Below are positions 46,600-58,749 of a stretch of 64,000 nucleotides of DNA, piece after piece. Source of the stretch: Polytrichum commune (Eukaryota > Streptophyta > Polytrichopsida > Polytrichales > Polytrichaceae); contig OX485808.1 in assembly GCA_950295325.1 (NCBI GenBank), forward strand, positions 38,212,527 through 38,276,526, in the 5' to 3' direction. Below the pieces are notes generated by a model. The model made no database searches. It had not been told where the DNA came from and worked only from the letters and a program-made list of their open reading frames with translations. Position 1 is the stretch's first letter, and the number at the start of each line of letters is the position of its first letter. The position numbers and the translations under genes were made by a program.

Positions 46600-47000
46600 A
46601 TTAACAAATGCCAATCTAACATTTGTTTATGTCTAACAAATGTATTGTTGAAAATTCTATACTCCCCTATCTCTACATAAGCCACAATGGACTTTACATT
46701 AGATTGAGAGGGCATTTCAACATTGTCATGTTCATCAATTAGAACATCCAAGGCATGTCGAAGCTCACTTTGCAACTCCACATCTTCATGTAAAACTATT
46801 GTCAACCTGCGATTGCATCAATTCCGTCTCTATGACAATATCCTTGCACATGTTTGAATTGTCTTGTCCAACACTACGATTTTCCTTGTCATCACCACCT
46901 TATGCACTAGAATCATCAATCCATGAATGATCATAATCACACTCCTCATCCTCCTTCATACTTTCAAATAAATGAGCCTCAATAAGTGACCCTACCATAC
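46600..47000 (-). pseudogene. decayed open frame, probable mobile-element gene remnant
   Basis: The minus-strand reading gives acidic and hydrophilic peptide (ESMKEDEECDYDHSWIDDS, then DIVIETELMQSQVDNSF, then ELQSELRHALDVLIDEHDN), interrupted by stops and a frame change. The composition is more protein-like than its surroundings. No family is recognised. It adjoins a family C repeat. Confidence 0.3.
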
Positions 47001-47165
47001 GAGTACGAATGTTGTATATTTTCTAGAGGTCCTCCATACATGTACATAACTACAAGTTATAATTTGTGTAGTATGTGTATATTATGTAGTAGGGAGAAGT
47101 TCAAACTTATACCCCTTTTGTGCACTCACATATACTCATACGTGATATGAAAGGTGCAACCCTTG
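46985..47165 (-). repeat. dispersed repeat family C, inverted copy
   Basis: Reverse-complement counterpart of 9010-9170 (GAGGTCCTCCATACATGTAC, TGCACTCACATATACTCATA). Confidence 0.5.
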
Positions 47166-48455
47166 GCATTTAGAGAGAAATGACTACTTTATAATCAATT
47201 TTTGTTTTTGTTGACATACTTTACACGACTTGTGTTATGGTTCACCTTGTCAGTCAAGTTGGAAATTGAATATTGTCAATAAGCTTCTTAGAAACCTTTA
47301 TTTTTATTTTTTATTTTTTATTGTTATTCTTGGACCATGTAGTTACAAAGCCAAACATCACCACATAGCAATTTAAACCATTAAGATTTTACAATGTAAA
47401 AATTAAGATGTAGTTAACACATAATACTTAATTGGAACCAAATTCTAATATAACTGAATAAAGGTAACTTGTACTTCCACTTGTGATAAAGGTATTAGTA
47501 AGACATCTCCATTGACATTGAGTATGTAAATTGAAATTCCATGTTATATAAGCACAAATCTTGTGAAGCTGGTTTCATTTCCTTGCCCCCATCATCTGCC
47601 AATGGATACGGGAGTTTTTTTTACAAATTTAGTTTGAATCTAGCTAGAAAGCCTACTAACCCTAAATTAATGGGAGCGTAATACATGGGTGATTCTTGGA
47701 TCCACAATGCACAAAAAAAAGGTCTAAGTAGTGTTATGTGGGTGAAATCTCTTCCAACTACTTAAGAACGTTTTCAAAATGTTATGCACAAAATTCAGAA
47801 ATGAGAATACTCCACCATTTTATTTCTTGTTTTGAGTGGACAAATTTGATGGTTGCTCCCAAAGAAGTTGAATGTAAAAAAAACTTGCATTTGGATGAAA
47901 TTTGATAATTCTATCAGTAGTTTACTTATTTGAGGATGTGAACGAGGCTTCATCACTCCAATAGTGAGAGCCCATCGACAATCACAATGAAAATACCCCC
48001 CCAACAAAAAGAAGAAGAAATGATTATAAGCATGCCATAAAGAAAGAATTCCAGCAGTTAACAAAACCCCTGGAATCTCAATGATGAATTCTCTAGTCCG
48101 AATCAACTTGAGATTTGTCACCGCTTAGGTAACTTCTACACAAATATCACCTCATCGATGAATTATTAGTACTTTTGGCCTAAAATAAATTCTCAAAGTT
48201 CAACTGTGTCGACTAACGACGTTCAAGGACTAATTATCACTAAACTTCGACAACTTCCCTGCTCCCAAAGAAAGAAAATGCCGATTCAATCTCCATGATA
48301 TAACCCTCGACCATCCACAGCTGGAACCCTTGCCCTCAAGTCTATCTAGACCATCGATCTCTGTGATTGGGAAGGTTTACTAAGATAATCTTGAAGAGAA
48401 GGCATCCAAATGGTTATGTACAATAACATCATGGTATATGATCATTTGACATCCT
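47166..48455. other. intergenic, no gene recognised
   Basis: AT-rich DNA downstream of the beta-xylosidase gene's tandem array. No feature was seen. Confidence 0.4.
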
Positions 48456-49560
48456 CCAGGAAGTGCAAAGACAGTGAGAGAGAGACAGCGCCGGTCTTTG
48501 AGGTTGATGTGAATGAGGGACGCTTCACCTTGATCATAGCCGTGAGCTCATACCTAAACCTGGGACATGTTTAGTGAGCATGGCTACTAGAAAAAATACC
48601 AGTAGCATTACTAGATGTCGATGCCATGGAATTAGTGTCGGCCATGACCACAAGTGCCAGAGAGTGTATAACGTCGCCGACAAAAAGCGTGTGAGAGAGA
48701 GAGACGGCTCCAACCTCTGAGGTTGACGTGAACGAGGGGCGCTTCACCTTGACCATAGCCGTGAGCTCACACATAAACTTGGGACAAGTTTGAGCATGGC
48801 TATTAGAAAACGCACCAGAAGCATTACTAGATGTTGATGCCATGGAGTTAGTGTCGGCTATGACCACAAGTGCCAGTGAGTGCGTAACATCACCGCCAAA
48901 GAGAGAGAGAGAGAGAGAGAGCCAACCTCTGAAGTTGACGTGAACGAGGGACGCTTCACCTTGACCATAGCCGTGAGCTCATACGTAAACCTGAGACATG
49001 TTTCAATGAGCATGGCTACCACTAAAAAATGCACCAGTAGCATTACTAGATGCTGATGCCATGGAGTTAGTGTCGGCTATGACCACAAATGCTAGTGAGT
49101 GCGTAACATCACCGACAAAAAGTGTGTGGGAGAGAGAAAGAGAAAGAGAGAGAGAGAGAAACGGCGCCAACCTTTGACGTTGACGTGAACGAGGGACGCT
49201 TCACCTTGACCATAGCCGTGAGCTCATACGTAAACCTGGGACATGTTTTAACGAGCATGGCTACCACTAAAAAACGCACCAGTAGCATTACTAGATGTTG
49301 ATGCCATGGAGTTAGTGTCGGCTATGACCACAAGTGCCAGTGAGTGCGTAACATCACCGACAAAAAGTGTGGGAGAGAGAGAGAGAGAAACGGCGCCAAC
49401 CTTTGACGTTGACGTGAACGAGGGACGCTTCACCTTGACCATAGCCACGAGCTCATACATAAACATGGAACATGTTTTAACGAGCATGGCTACTGGTGGA
49501 AAACGCACCAGTAGCATTACTGGATGCCGATGCCATGGAATTAGTGTCGGCCGTGACCAC
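48456..49560 (-). repeat. five-unit tandem array derived from the last beta-xylosidase exon
   Basis: GAGGGACGCTTCACCTTGA (one unit GAGGGGCG) recurs at 48515, 48734, 48946, 49191 and 49420, giving units of 212-245 bp. On the minus strand each unit repeats the exon 8 tail (HTLxVGDVxHSLALVV, [13 protein letters not shown]) joined to ~100 bp of 3' flank and a (GA)n run of variable length. The array lies just downstream of the stop codon and probably enters the 3' untranslated region. Confidence 0.88.
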
Positions 49561-52500
49561 AAGTGCCAGAGAGTGTGTAACGTCGCCGACAGAAAGCGTG
49601 TGGGTGCCCACACCCATCCCGGACGTCCCGTCGGATCTCACACTCGCCAGGTGGACGCACGGGTGGATGGTGAACCCCACGGACTGGTGGTCCCCAGCGG
49701 CCACGTAGGCGGACTCAAAGGCCACGAGCTGCTTCACAGGTGTCCCGTCCAATCCCCCCCGGGGAGGTGTCACAAACAAGAGCACCGGCTGTCGGCCTGC
49801 CCTGCTCCCTGCATTGGTCACCTTCACCTCCACATCAAAGCTCGGCATCGCGCATGTGCCTGCCACAAGCCACGTGGAAGATATTGATGCTGATGATGTT
49901 ATAAGAGGCACACAACGTCGCTATTCGAGCTGTCACTACTGTAAAGGGAGATCCAGGGTCTTCAATGTTTACTTTTTTCCCTGGCTATCCCACTTCTCCT
50001 AGCTAGATACAAAACACTCAATTGGTACGAGACGGTTAATTAGCACATCCACATCGAGACACATGTTATGACGGTTAGCAGATCCAGATCGAGACACATA
50101 TTAAGTTATAAGATGTTAAATCCACATACTGTCCAGATGTTATAAGAGATACATACTACGTGGCCTCGTGGGTGGGTGGACCTGCTGCTATTCGAGCTGT
50201 CACTACTGTAAGGGAGATCCAGGGTCTTCAATGTTTACTTTTTTCCCTGGCTATCCCACTTCTCCTAGGATACGAAACACGCTATCGGTACGAGACGGTT
50301 AGCACATCCAGATCGAGACACATGTTATAATGGTTAGCAGATCCAGATCGAGACACATAGTATAAGATGTTAAAAGATGTTATAAGAGATACATACGATG
50401 TGGCCTCGTGGGTGGGTGGATGGACCTGCTGCTATTCGAGTTGTTACTACTGTTAGGGAGATCCAGGGTCTTCAAGGTGACTTTTTCCCCTGCCTATCCC
50501 ACTTTTTCGTAGGATACGAAACACACAATTGGTACGAGACGGTTAGCAGATCCAGATCGAGACAGTTAGCAGATCTAGATTGAGGCTGTACTCGCTTTCC
50601 TTATGAGTCTTTTCGGAGCTCATATTCGTTATCAAAGTGAAGATTCCAATCGTGCTCATTCCATGGTCAATGAAAAAAGAGCATGTTGACTATTATTGCC
50701 CACCTATTGAGCCTAGAAGGATTATCATGTTCTGGGCCAGTACCCGGGAAGTTTTTGGGCATAGTCGGTCAAGATCCTAGTGATTCTAAATCTAGCCGGT
50801 TACATGTTGACATCTTCCGGTTTTGCTTTCATTCATTTAAAGTATGTTTCTATAGATTCCTCTTAAATGGTCGGTAATCCTCCTGAAGTCTCCAACTTCA
50901 ACCGGCGGTTATTTCTCAAAATCAACCGAATCATTTGTAACTAACTGCCGGTTCTTCCCGAGCAATGTTGTGGGCACATAGTCAAAATCTCTTTTTGGTA
51001 TCTGGTCTTGGAGCCACAACAAACCACATGCCACTGAAACATAGGTGTTCAATTACGAGAAGTAAGTGAATTACGGCGCATCTACCTTAACGGCAATGAG
51101 TATGATATATTCATAATGTTTAATTAGTCTATAATGATTCTCGTTAGCAAAATTTGTGATGGGATTCCAATGCACCACAATTTTTGTTCTTTCAATTATT
51201 CCATATGTAAGAGTTATAAAAACTTAAAATTTTATTTTTAATTGACCCAAAACCAACACAGGAGCCTGGTGGTAAAGTGATAGACGTTCTCAACATCAAA
51301 ATGTACTTATTGTGCAAGATATTTAAAGGGAGTTGGGTTTGGATGGGGTGTTGGTTTTAACTTACACCAGTGTTAGGGTAAGACAAATGACTAAATTAGC
51401 TGTCTTATCTTAGAATCTCTATTTTGTAGATTAAATTGACAAATAACACAAGTTGAGCAATTCCAAGCCGAGGCTGTAGTTATTTACCCCCTATATTCTA
51501 AAATTGAACTTATAATCAAAGTGCAGTATATCTCAAAATGGATTAGACAGGTCCTCCCAGATATTGTTCACTATCAGCCCCTACTAGGACAAGTAACAAA
51601 ACTTGAGCACGTGCTCAACACGTACTCCAATGTCTTTAAAAGTTAAAACACATGTCTATCTTTTTCATGTTTGCTTTTTCAGATCCACACCTAACCACAC
51701 ACCACTCAAATATAGGTGTCCAATAATCACAAGTAATTGGATTAGGAATGCATTCTACATTAGACACTATTGAGTTTTATTGTATCCATTGAAAAAATAT
51801 GAATGGATGTGTAATTCGCATCACATCGAATTTGCTACGATGTAAGCATGTGGGCCAATGCTGGTCAGTATTCGAGTCAATTTGGGTAGAATAAAAGGGT
51901 TGTCTACACATATATATAAGTCGTATTGCATACCTGCGCTCAAATCTTGGGAAGCTTGGGCAGTGAGAGACACTGGCGCTGACAGAAACGAATGCTTGAA
52001 GTCACTGTAACTCAAGCCATAGCCAAAATCATAAATCGTGTTGCCGGTGTAGAATCGGTATGTGCGGCCTGGGTAGTCCTGTGACGAGTCGGGTCGCATT
52101 CGCATGTCTGTCATGCTTATTTTTGTGTACTCCTCTGGGTACCAAGAAACTGGTAATTTCCCTCCTGCACAGATTCTCAGAACTCAACATTTTCACAACA
52201 ACACAACATTAAATTGCTTGGAGATTCTTTGGTCCATAACACTACTCAACATATAGCTTTCGTTCTGTGGGCCCTCGTAATATAACACTGGGATGTTTGA
52301 AAAGCTATGCAAGGAGACTTGGATTCAGAACTCCCAACATCTCATTGTTATATTCTGAGGGCCCACATCATTGAGTAATGTTATGTCTATCAAAGTCTTG
52401 CAAGTTGAATTGTATAACTTTATCATGATGTTGAAAATAAAGGCTATCACAGACCTACTCCTGTTCATATAGGTTGGTGGAGTTTCTCAATATTCACCCC

Positions 52501-55500
52501 CACATTCTTATTATTACTCTGTGTTACATCAAGTTTGTGAGAATTTCTGGTTAAATATCAAACTTGTCTCATACATCTGAGGTGTATCATCTTGATGTGA
52601 AAAGATACTGTATTTTCTTTGACCAAAGTAAGGTGGCTGTTTTAAAAAAATGAATAGGACTGTTTTAAAACCTTTTATGGATTGCCTGGTACAAAAACCC
52701 CACTACGTTCATATCCACTGATAAATTATTACCTACAATAGATTTGACCAATGACAAACCTTGATCCCATTGTGATTATCATGCGAGAATAACGTACTTT
52801 GGGTATTACACTTGGTAGTATATCCAGGGCGAGGGGGACCACCAAACTATATTCGTTCCGAATTCTTTGGGAATCTCCGCTACAGACACATCTTTAGGAT
52901 TTTCTCGACTACTAATGTCTCATGAATGAGGTGTAATATATGTTCCTGAGAGTGTATGTAGTTTGGTGTAGTCAAAACCTGGGTTATGGTCACCATAGAT
53001 GACTTCGGCAATGGCTTGGCCACCAGCTTGACCCGGATACCCCACCCACAAAATACTTTGAATGCGGCTATCTTTCTTCGCAAAATCAATGTCCACAGGT
53101 CCAGCGCACATGAGCACAAGCACCACAGGCCGGCCTGAAGCAGCTCCAACAACTTCACTGATGAGGTCCTCTTGGTACCCGGGTAATCGCAGGCTTGTTC
53201 TGTCGAGCGCTTCTGATTCTTGCACTTGGCTCAACCCCATGATCAACACGACGGCGTCCATGGAGGATGCGACACTCACGGCCGCACTTATTTGGTCATT
53301 GCGCTCACAAGCGGTGTTGATGCATCCCATTGAGTGGACCACTTTGTTGGCATCTCCGTTCGCATAATGAACCATCCCTTGCAGTGGAGTTATGTATTTG
53401 CATGGGACACCTGCACATGCAAAATGTAAGTTCTTATTAGGTGTCATTAGATTCTTGTATGCAATCTCGGACAAACAAAATTCGTCTTATAAGCATGTCA
53501 CGAGGGCCAATGTGCCGCCAAACTGGTGAGGATGGACTCTAACAATCAGTAGATGCTAAGGTATGAGCAATTAGATCTGTTGTAGTGAAATCACTTTCTA
53601 ATCATGGCTAGGGATAGCCCGGAGGTTGGAGAAGCTCAAGGGAGTCATGACTACTAGCCCATGAACATGATCAGGTAAGTTCATCATGCAATGGAGTTTA
53701 TGTTAGTTGGAGTCCACCCATAGTTGTTATATAGTGAAACAATATGTTAGCTAGACTTGAGTTGGATGTTACCACTTGATAATTCAACTAACGTGCTAGT
53801 TCAATATGGAATGAAACTCACTAAGGATAAGGGCTAAGAGCTAAGGACCAACCACCGAAATAGATGAGACACCTAACAACAAATGGAGATAATCTTGGAC
53901 CGATATAAACTTCAACTATGCTCACAATGAAATTTTTCTTTGGATACATGTACAACGACGTAATTTATTTGTCCATACCCTCATTATTGCCAAGCATGAC
54001 GTGTGTGGCATTTGCATTTGGACCGATGATGATTATCCACTGACTTACTCCTTGAGAACAAAAAGTTCTTGCCCTCATATGCAATGTCACCCAAGGACTA
54101 CTTGGGCACAATCACCAAACTGGACGCAGTTTAGGACATGCTTAAAGACAAAAAGGCCCAACAAATGGAGATAATTCTGGACCGGGATAATGAACTTTGC
54201 TTAAAGCGGTGAAATTTCTATTCAGATGCACAACAATATACTCTATTTGTCCATGATACCTTCGTAGTCGCCGAGCATGACATGTGTAGCATTTGCATTT
54301 GGACCAATGATGGCCACCCTCTTACTTCGTGACAATGGAAGCGTACTGTCCTCATTTTTGAGTAATACGATCCCCTGCCGTGCCGCCTCCACCGCCAACT
54401 CCTGATGCGCAGCCGAACATACATCTTTCACTCCTATGGACCCGAACGGTTGCTTCTTGGGGTTGCCATCAAGCATCCCCAACCTCATCCGCACCATGAA
54501 GAGGTTGGACACCGCCACATCCACATTGGCTTCCTTGACTTTGCCCATGGCAATGGCGCCCTCCGTGTACGTGGAAAGGTAATCTCCGCAATTGAGGTCC
54601 AGACCTAGGGCACCATTGAAATTGAAACATGTCAAAATAGTCATGCAAAAGATAACAAGCAACGGAGGAAATCGAAGCATGTTTTGACACAGTCCACCTT
54701 GAGGCATGATCAATTGTCATCAACTATCACAACAATGATGCTACTCACCGGCATTGAGGGCGTCTGCAACAGCGTCCTCAGGAGTGGTTGCATAGTTTGT
54801 CGATTCATGCATGACTTGGACAGAATCGCAATCGGAGACAATGTACCTGACACATGATCCAACCAAGTAATATGGGTGTAAGTGCAGCAGAACCTTGGTA
54901 ATAGAGTTACCAGGATTCCGGGAAACTCTCATGCGGATACATTTAGTGATTTTTCCTACATCATGAGATTGCAAGCTTATTTGGAAAGCCCGATTTTTAT
55001 TTCCGGCACACTTGTGGTTAACAAGTCATCGACAAGCATGTAGGCTCAGTTACGTGGGGGAGAACTGATCGCTAGTTACAGATGAACTGGTTGAGTTTGA
55101 GAATAACCAGCTAAAGTTCCAGACTTCAGGGAAAATTACCGATCATTGAGGAGAAGTTGAGAATATACCTCAAATTGATTAAAAAAAAAAATGAAATGAA
55201 AGATGTCAACGTGTAGCCAGTTGGACTTGGAAACAGTAGGATCTTGGCCGATTATGCCCAAAAATCTCCCAGGACACTGCTTAGGCAATTCCATGTTTCC
55301 CCTGACTAAGTTTATCACATGTCTAGCTCCTGTATGGACCCAACTCCTTTGAAGTTCTTTCAAGATGATCTCAATTTCTTTCCCCTTTACAAAACGAGCT
55401 GATGGGTGATTCAACCAACTTACAAAATGAGGCTTGGACACCATACACCGTGATTGTCAAGCTCTTAATGACAAAGTCTTCCAGAGGAGGATGAAACTCC

Positions 55501-58500
55501 TTGTTCTGTGTCTCCTTTTGGGAATAACGTAAACGTCCGAGCTCAGGCATTCAACCAACTTCACCCCCAAGAACAAACATGGACTACAACTTGATGCTTT
55601 ATTAGGGAATGCAATTCTATATGTATTTATCGGTAGAAGTCGCACCCATCCAAACCCCACGTATTTCTTACGGTGCCGACAAGGAAGTCGTGGTTCGCAC
55701 ATGTGGGCACCCCGTTCACCTTGTTGTATGAGCACATTAGGCTACTTGACCTCCCATCCTGAACGCAACTTTGGAATGGTGGATTATAGGTGTCGGCAAG
55801 ATCTTGAACAGTCACCTGTGCAACATGATCAATGAGTGTGATAAATTGAATCAATAAACATCAAGTACAATGCATCATAATTTTCACAATTCCTCTTTGA
55901 TTCTTAGAATGCAGAATTACGGGGCTACGCAATCATTAATTAAGCTTTTACAAAATGTGGGATTCTAAAGTGCGGCTCCAATAAATGGAATATGTTTTAT
56001 ACAACTATCAAGGGTCATTTCAAAGTTTTGTTGGGTTAATAAGTTTGGAACACTAGTTCAGAGTCACATAGACATGTTCCGTTTAATGGATGTGCACTTG
56101 TAGTGGATTCAAATAGTAAAGGCCCTACTACACCCAATTACTTAAGCGCAAGCCCAAGCTTGCAAGTTTGGTGGGCCAAGGTCAGAGACTTGTTTGATGG
56201 ATTGAAATGAAATCAGTTTTAAAGTCCAGTATGATCTGCCTTAAGATTGAAATGGACCTTAGATATGCCTAAGACAATGGAGCAACTTTAGGTCCTCTTT
56301 TCTCTAGTTTGGTTTCGAAGTACAAGCCCAAAGATCAACTGCTAGACATTGTAATAAAAAAATTCTACAAGTTTGCACATAACAATTTTTTTCGACAAAG
56401 TCACATTGTTTTGTAGACCCAAAGAATAACCAAATATTATAATTTAATAAATTTACCAGCAAGATGTCTAGATTATGTAGACTGCATATTGAATCTTAAG
56501 ACTAGTGTAGGATGATGCGACGCCATCATGATTAGAAAGAGGAAAAACGGATGATCATCTTGGGAAAATATAATCATGATGTAAACTTGAAAGTTGGTCC
56601 CTAAAAAGCAGGGTCCAACCTTGAGACAAAACTCCACCACCTTAGGCACGCACATGATGTAAGGGCTCATATTATTCCCTTACCTTCGCCCACCAAACTC
56701 AAGTTGAGGCTTTTAACCTTGAACTAAAATCATGTGTGGTGAGGTGCCTTAATGGGAGGAATGAATTATATCATTACGTGCTCACAAACACACATAACCA
56801 TTCAACCCCCAACATAAAAATCCGCATGTGACCATAATGCCCCCCACATAGAAACCTAACATGGATGCGATGCATGGGTAATAGTATTCCATGGTAACGA
56901 ATGGATTGTGATTCTTGCAAGTGCCACGAAGCACCCGCGGCGTTTCCTTTATAATTCTAGTCTTATTCTATTCTCTTTTGAGTTTCCCGCATACCTTGGC
57001 GTCGAAATGGAAGCGGTCGACGCCCTCCCAGTTGTCCACATCGTAGGCTGTGAAGTGCTTGCAACAGGCGGACACCTTGAGTCTCCGAGGCCCAGACGCT
57101 TGGCCGGAGGACTCCGCCATGGCTGAAGCAGTCTGGCCGCCGCTCGTCGTCGTCGTCGAGTCTCCTCCTTCTTGCAATCCCCTCACGAACTGGACGGCAT
57201 ATGAGCTAGTAACGACGGGGTCCTCACCCGAAGTTTCTTGCACACGGCCCCATCGCGGGTCGCGCACAATGTTGATAACTGGCGACCAGTACGTGAGCCC
57301 CGCCATGCCTTGGTTGTAGAATGCGCGAGCTTCAGTGGACACCACCTGCGCGCGCTCAATTCCAAAATATGAATATCGATCATTTTGCAGCTCCAAATTT
57401 AACACAAACCAAGTTGTTGCCTATGGATCCTACGATATGGGCATCCCGATCCATGTTGGTCAACTGCAATGTAGTTCATCAATCTGGCTTATTAAACCTT
57501 GGGTACAGAACCTGCACTATGTCGTGATCTGATGGGCAGTGAAATCTCTCTCTCACACACACACACACACACACCCATAGCATCAATCTGAAAAGTTGTC
57601 AAACATATAATCAAGTTAGAAATTGTTACGTATCATGAGAGTTACATTTTAAGTGCATGGAATGTAGCGGGAGGTTACACAGAGCTAGACGAGAACCACT
57701 CTGTATGATGTTGGTCTTGAATTTAATTTGTACTAGGGAAGTAGGAACACCACTAGGGAAGGATATGTCAGATGGTGGTGAGAGGGGGAGGTTTTTAGCT
57801 AGCTTAGCCCTTGATGTTTCTCCCCGGATTATGCGAGACGCTCCACGAGCTTCACCTTGATAAGAGTACAGGTTTGTAATCTCCATGCCAAGGAAGAGAT
57901 GATTATGCACATTGCTGAGGAATTCTGTTTGGGTCATATGAAACTTCATGAGGGAGTGGATCTCACCGTGATTTGGATGTGTGGGTCACCCTGTTAAGAA
58001 GCCTTGAATGGATGGAGGGTATAGATAATCTATTCGCAACGGCAATTGAGCCTACCAAACTGGGTACAGACCAACTTGTTGAAGGAGGTGGTGGTGAGGA
58101 TATGCATATCAACGTGCACAATATCGTCTCCTTTGAACAAAGAGGTGAAGATTCCTAGTTACAAGGCAACCTGTGATGTGCTGTGTGCAATGTGGGCATA
58201 CCTCGGCGACGGAATTAGGATATGTTCGACACTATAAAGACATGTGCAGATCAGTTTGCAGGATAGAGGCACTTAGAAATTGTGGAAGGTGACGGTGCAT
58301 GCCTGGCCGATTTGATTCCAGAGCGACTTGTTGAAGGAGGCGGTGGTGAGGATGGGCAAAGGGAAGCTGGTGGCCTGCGGGAGGTTGCCGCCGAACCCCA
58401 CATGCGCCACCCCATGTAAGCCTTCCTGCCACCATTGGTACGCCGGGATACCCAGCCTCGACACCCCGCCCGCCGTGTTCCCAAGCTGCGACACCTTCTC

Positions 58501-58731
58501 CTGCAGGGTCATCCGGGACACCAGGTCCTGCACTCGGACCTCATCGCTCAGGGAGGTGTTGCAGAACGCCATGTTCTGGAGGTTGCCGTCCTTCTGGAAG
58601 TCGCAGGCGAAGTCTGCAGCAGCACGAACCGGTTGGAGAAAACTGGAAAACATGAGCAGCAGCAGCGGAATTATGCACAATCGAGTGAAGTAGTCATTGC
58701 CAAATTTTGTTCTCTTTATAGCTGGCGCCAT
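49477..58731 (-). CDS. BXL: GH3 beta-D-xylosidase / alpha-L-arabinofuranosidase
   Basis: Eight exons: 58731-58303, 57345-56995, 55815-55646, 54846-54749, 54604-54260, 53410-52979, 52164-51934 and 49889-49477. All phases join to 822 residues, slightly over the usual ~770-800. A signal peptide ([19 protein letters not shown], ~17-36) implies secretion to the wall, where family members trim xylose and arabinose from arabinoxylan. The GH3 N-domain has [37 protein letters not shown] and YIVSDCDSV, with D322 as the expected nucleophile. The C-domain has GPNANAT and the GLSQ...E529/E531...LDR block of the acid/base. Exon 8 holds the FnIII-like domain ([11 protein letters not shown]). The exon 8 acceptor is the least certain junction. 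About 24 terminal residues after HSLALVV are an atypical Ser/Ala-rich extension. Confidence 0.92.
49895..50600. repeat. three-unit tandem array at the 5' edge of exon 8 (intron 7)
   Basis: GATGTTATAAGAG starts units at about 49895, 50136 and 50376, and CTATTCGAGYTGT recurs at 49921, 50188 and 50432 (units ~240-267 bp). Shared words include GGGAGATCCAGGGTCTTCAA and GGTACGAGACGGTTAG. The first unit begins six bases from the exon 8 boundary (exon 8 starts at 49889). Confidence 0.9.
50738..50967 (-). mobile_element. AACCGGTT-type hAT MITE in beta-xylosidase intron 7
   Basis: Left end CAGTACCCGGGAAGTTTTTG. The right end, read inward, is CATTGCTCGGGAAGAACCGG. The interior has AGCCGGTTACATGTTGACAT and CAACTTCAACCGG. 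Flanking octamers TTCTGGGC and TTGTGGGC match at 7 of 8 positions. Confidence 0.82.
52235..52385. repeat. 151-bp foldback element in beta-xylosidase intron 6
   Basis: CATAACACTACTCAA at the left pairs with TTGAGTAATGTTATG at the right, and complementarity continues through GTGGGCCCTC and TATAACAMTGRGATGTT. Arms are about 50 bp. No coding sequence. Confidence 0.75.
53877..54060 (-). pseudogene. partial duplicate of the exon 5 end within intron 5
   Basis: Copy of about 54160-54330, including the exon 5 coding end and start of intron 5. The minus-strand reading gives [16 protein letters not shown], against [16 protein letters not shown] in the real exon, then soon a stop. Only the 3' part of the exon is present and no usable acceptor is obvious, so it should normally be spliced out. 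Confidence 0.75.
55047..55279 (+). mobile_element. AACCGGTT-type hAT MITE in beta-xylosidase intron 3
   Basis: Starts CAGTTACGTGGGGGAGAACT and ends, read inward, CAGTGTCCTGGGAGATTTTT. The interior follows the family order with decayed core words (ACTGGTTGAG, AGCCAGTTGG). Flanks TGTAGGCT and CTTAGGCA share only TAGGC, so the duplication is eroded. Confidence 0.7.
57545..57574. repeat. (CT)n(CA)n microsatellite in beta-xylosidase intron 1
   Basis: TCTCTCTC followed by about ten CA units. Confidence 0.95.
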
Positions 58732-58749
58732 TGCAGGATTGACCTTCCT

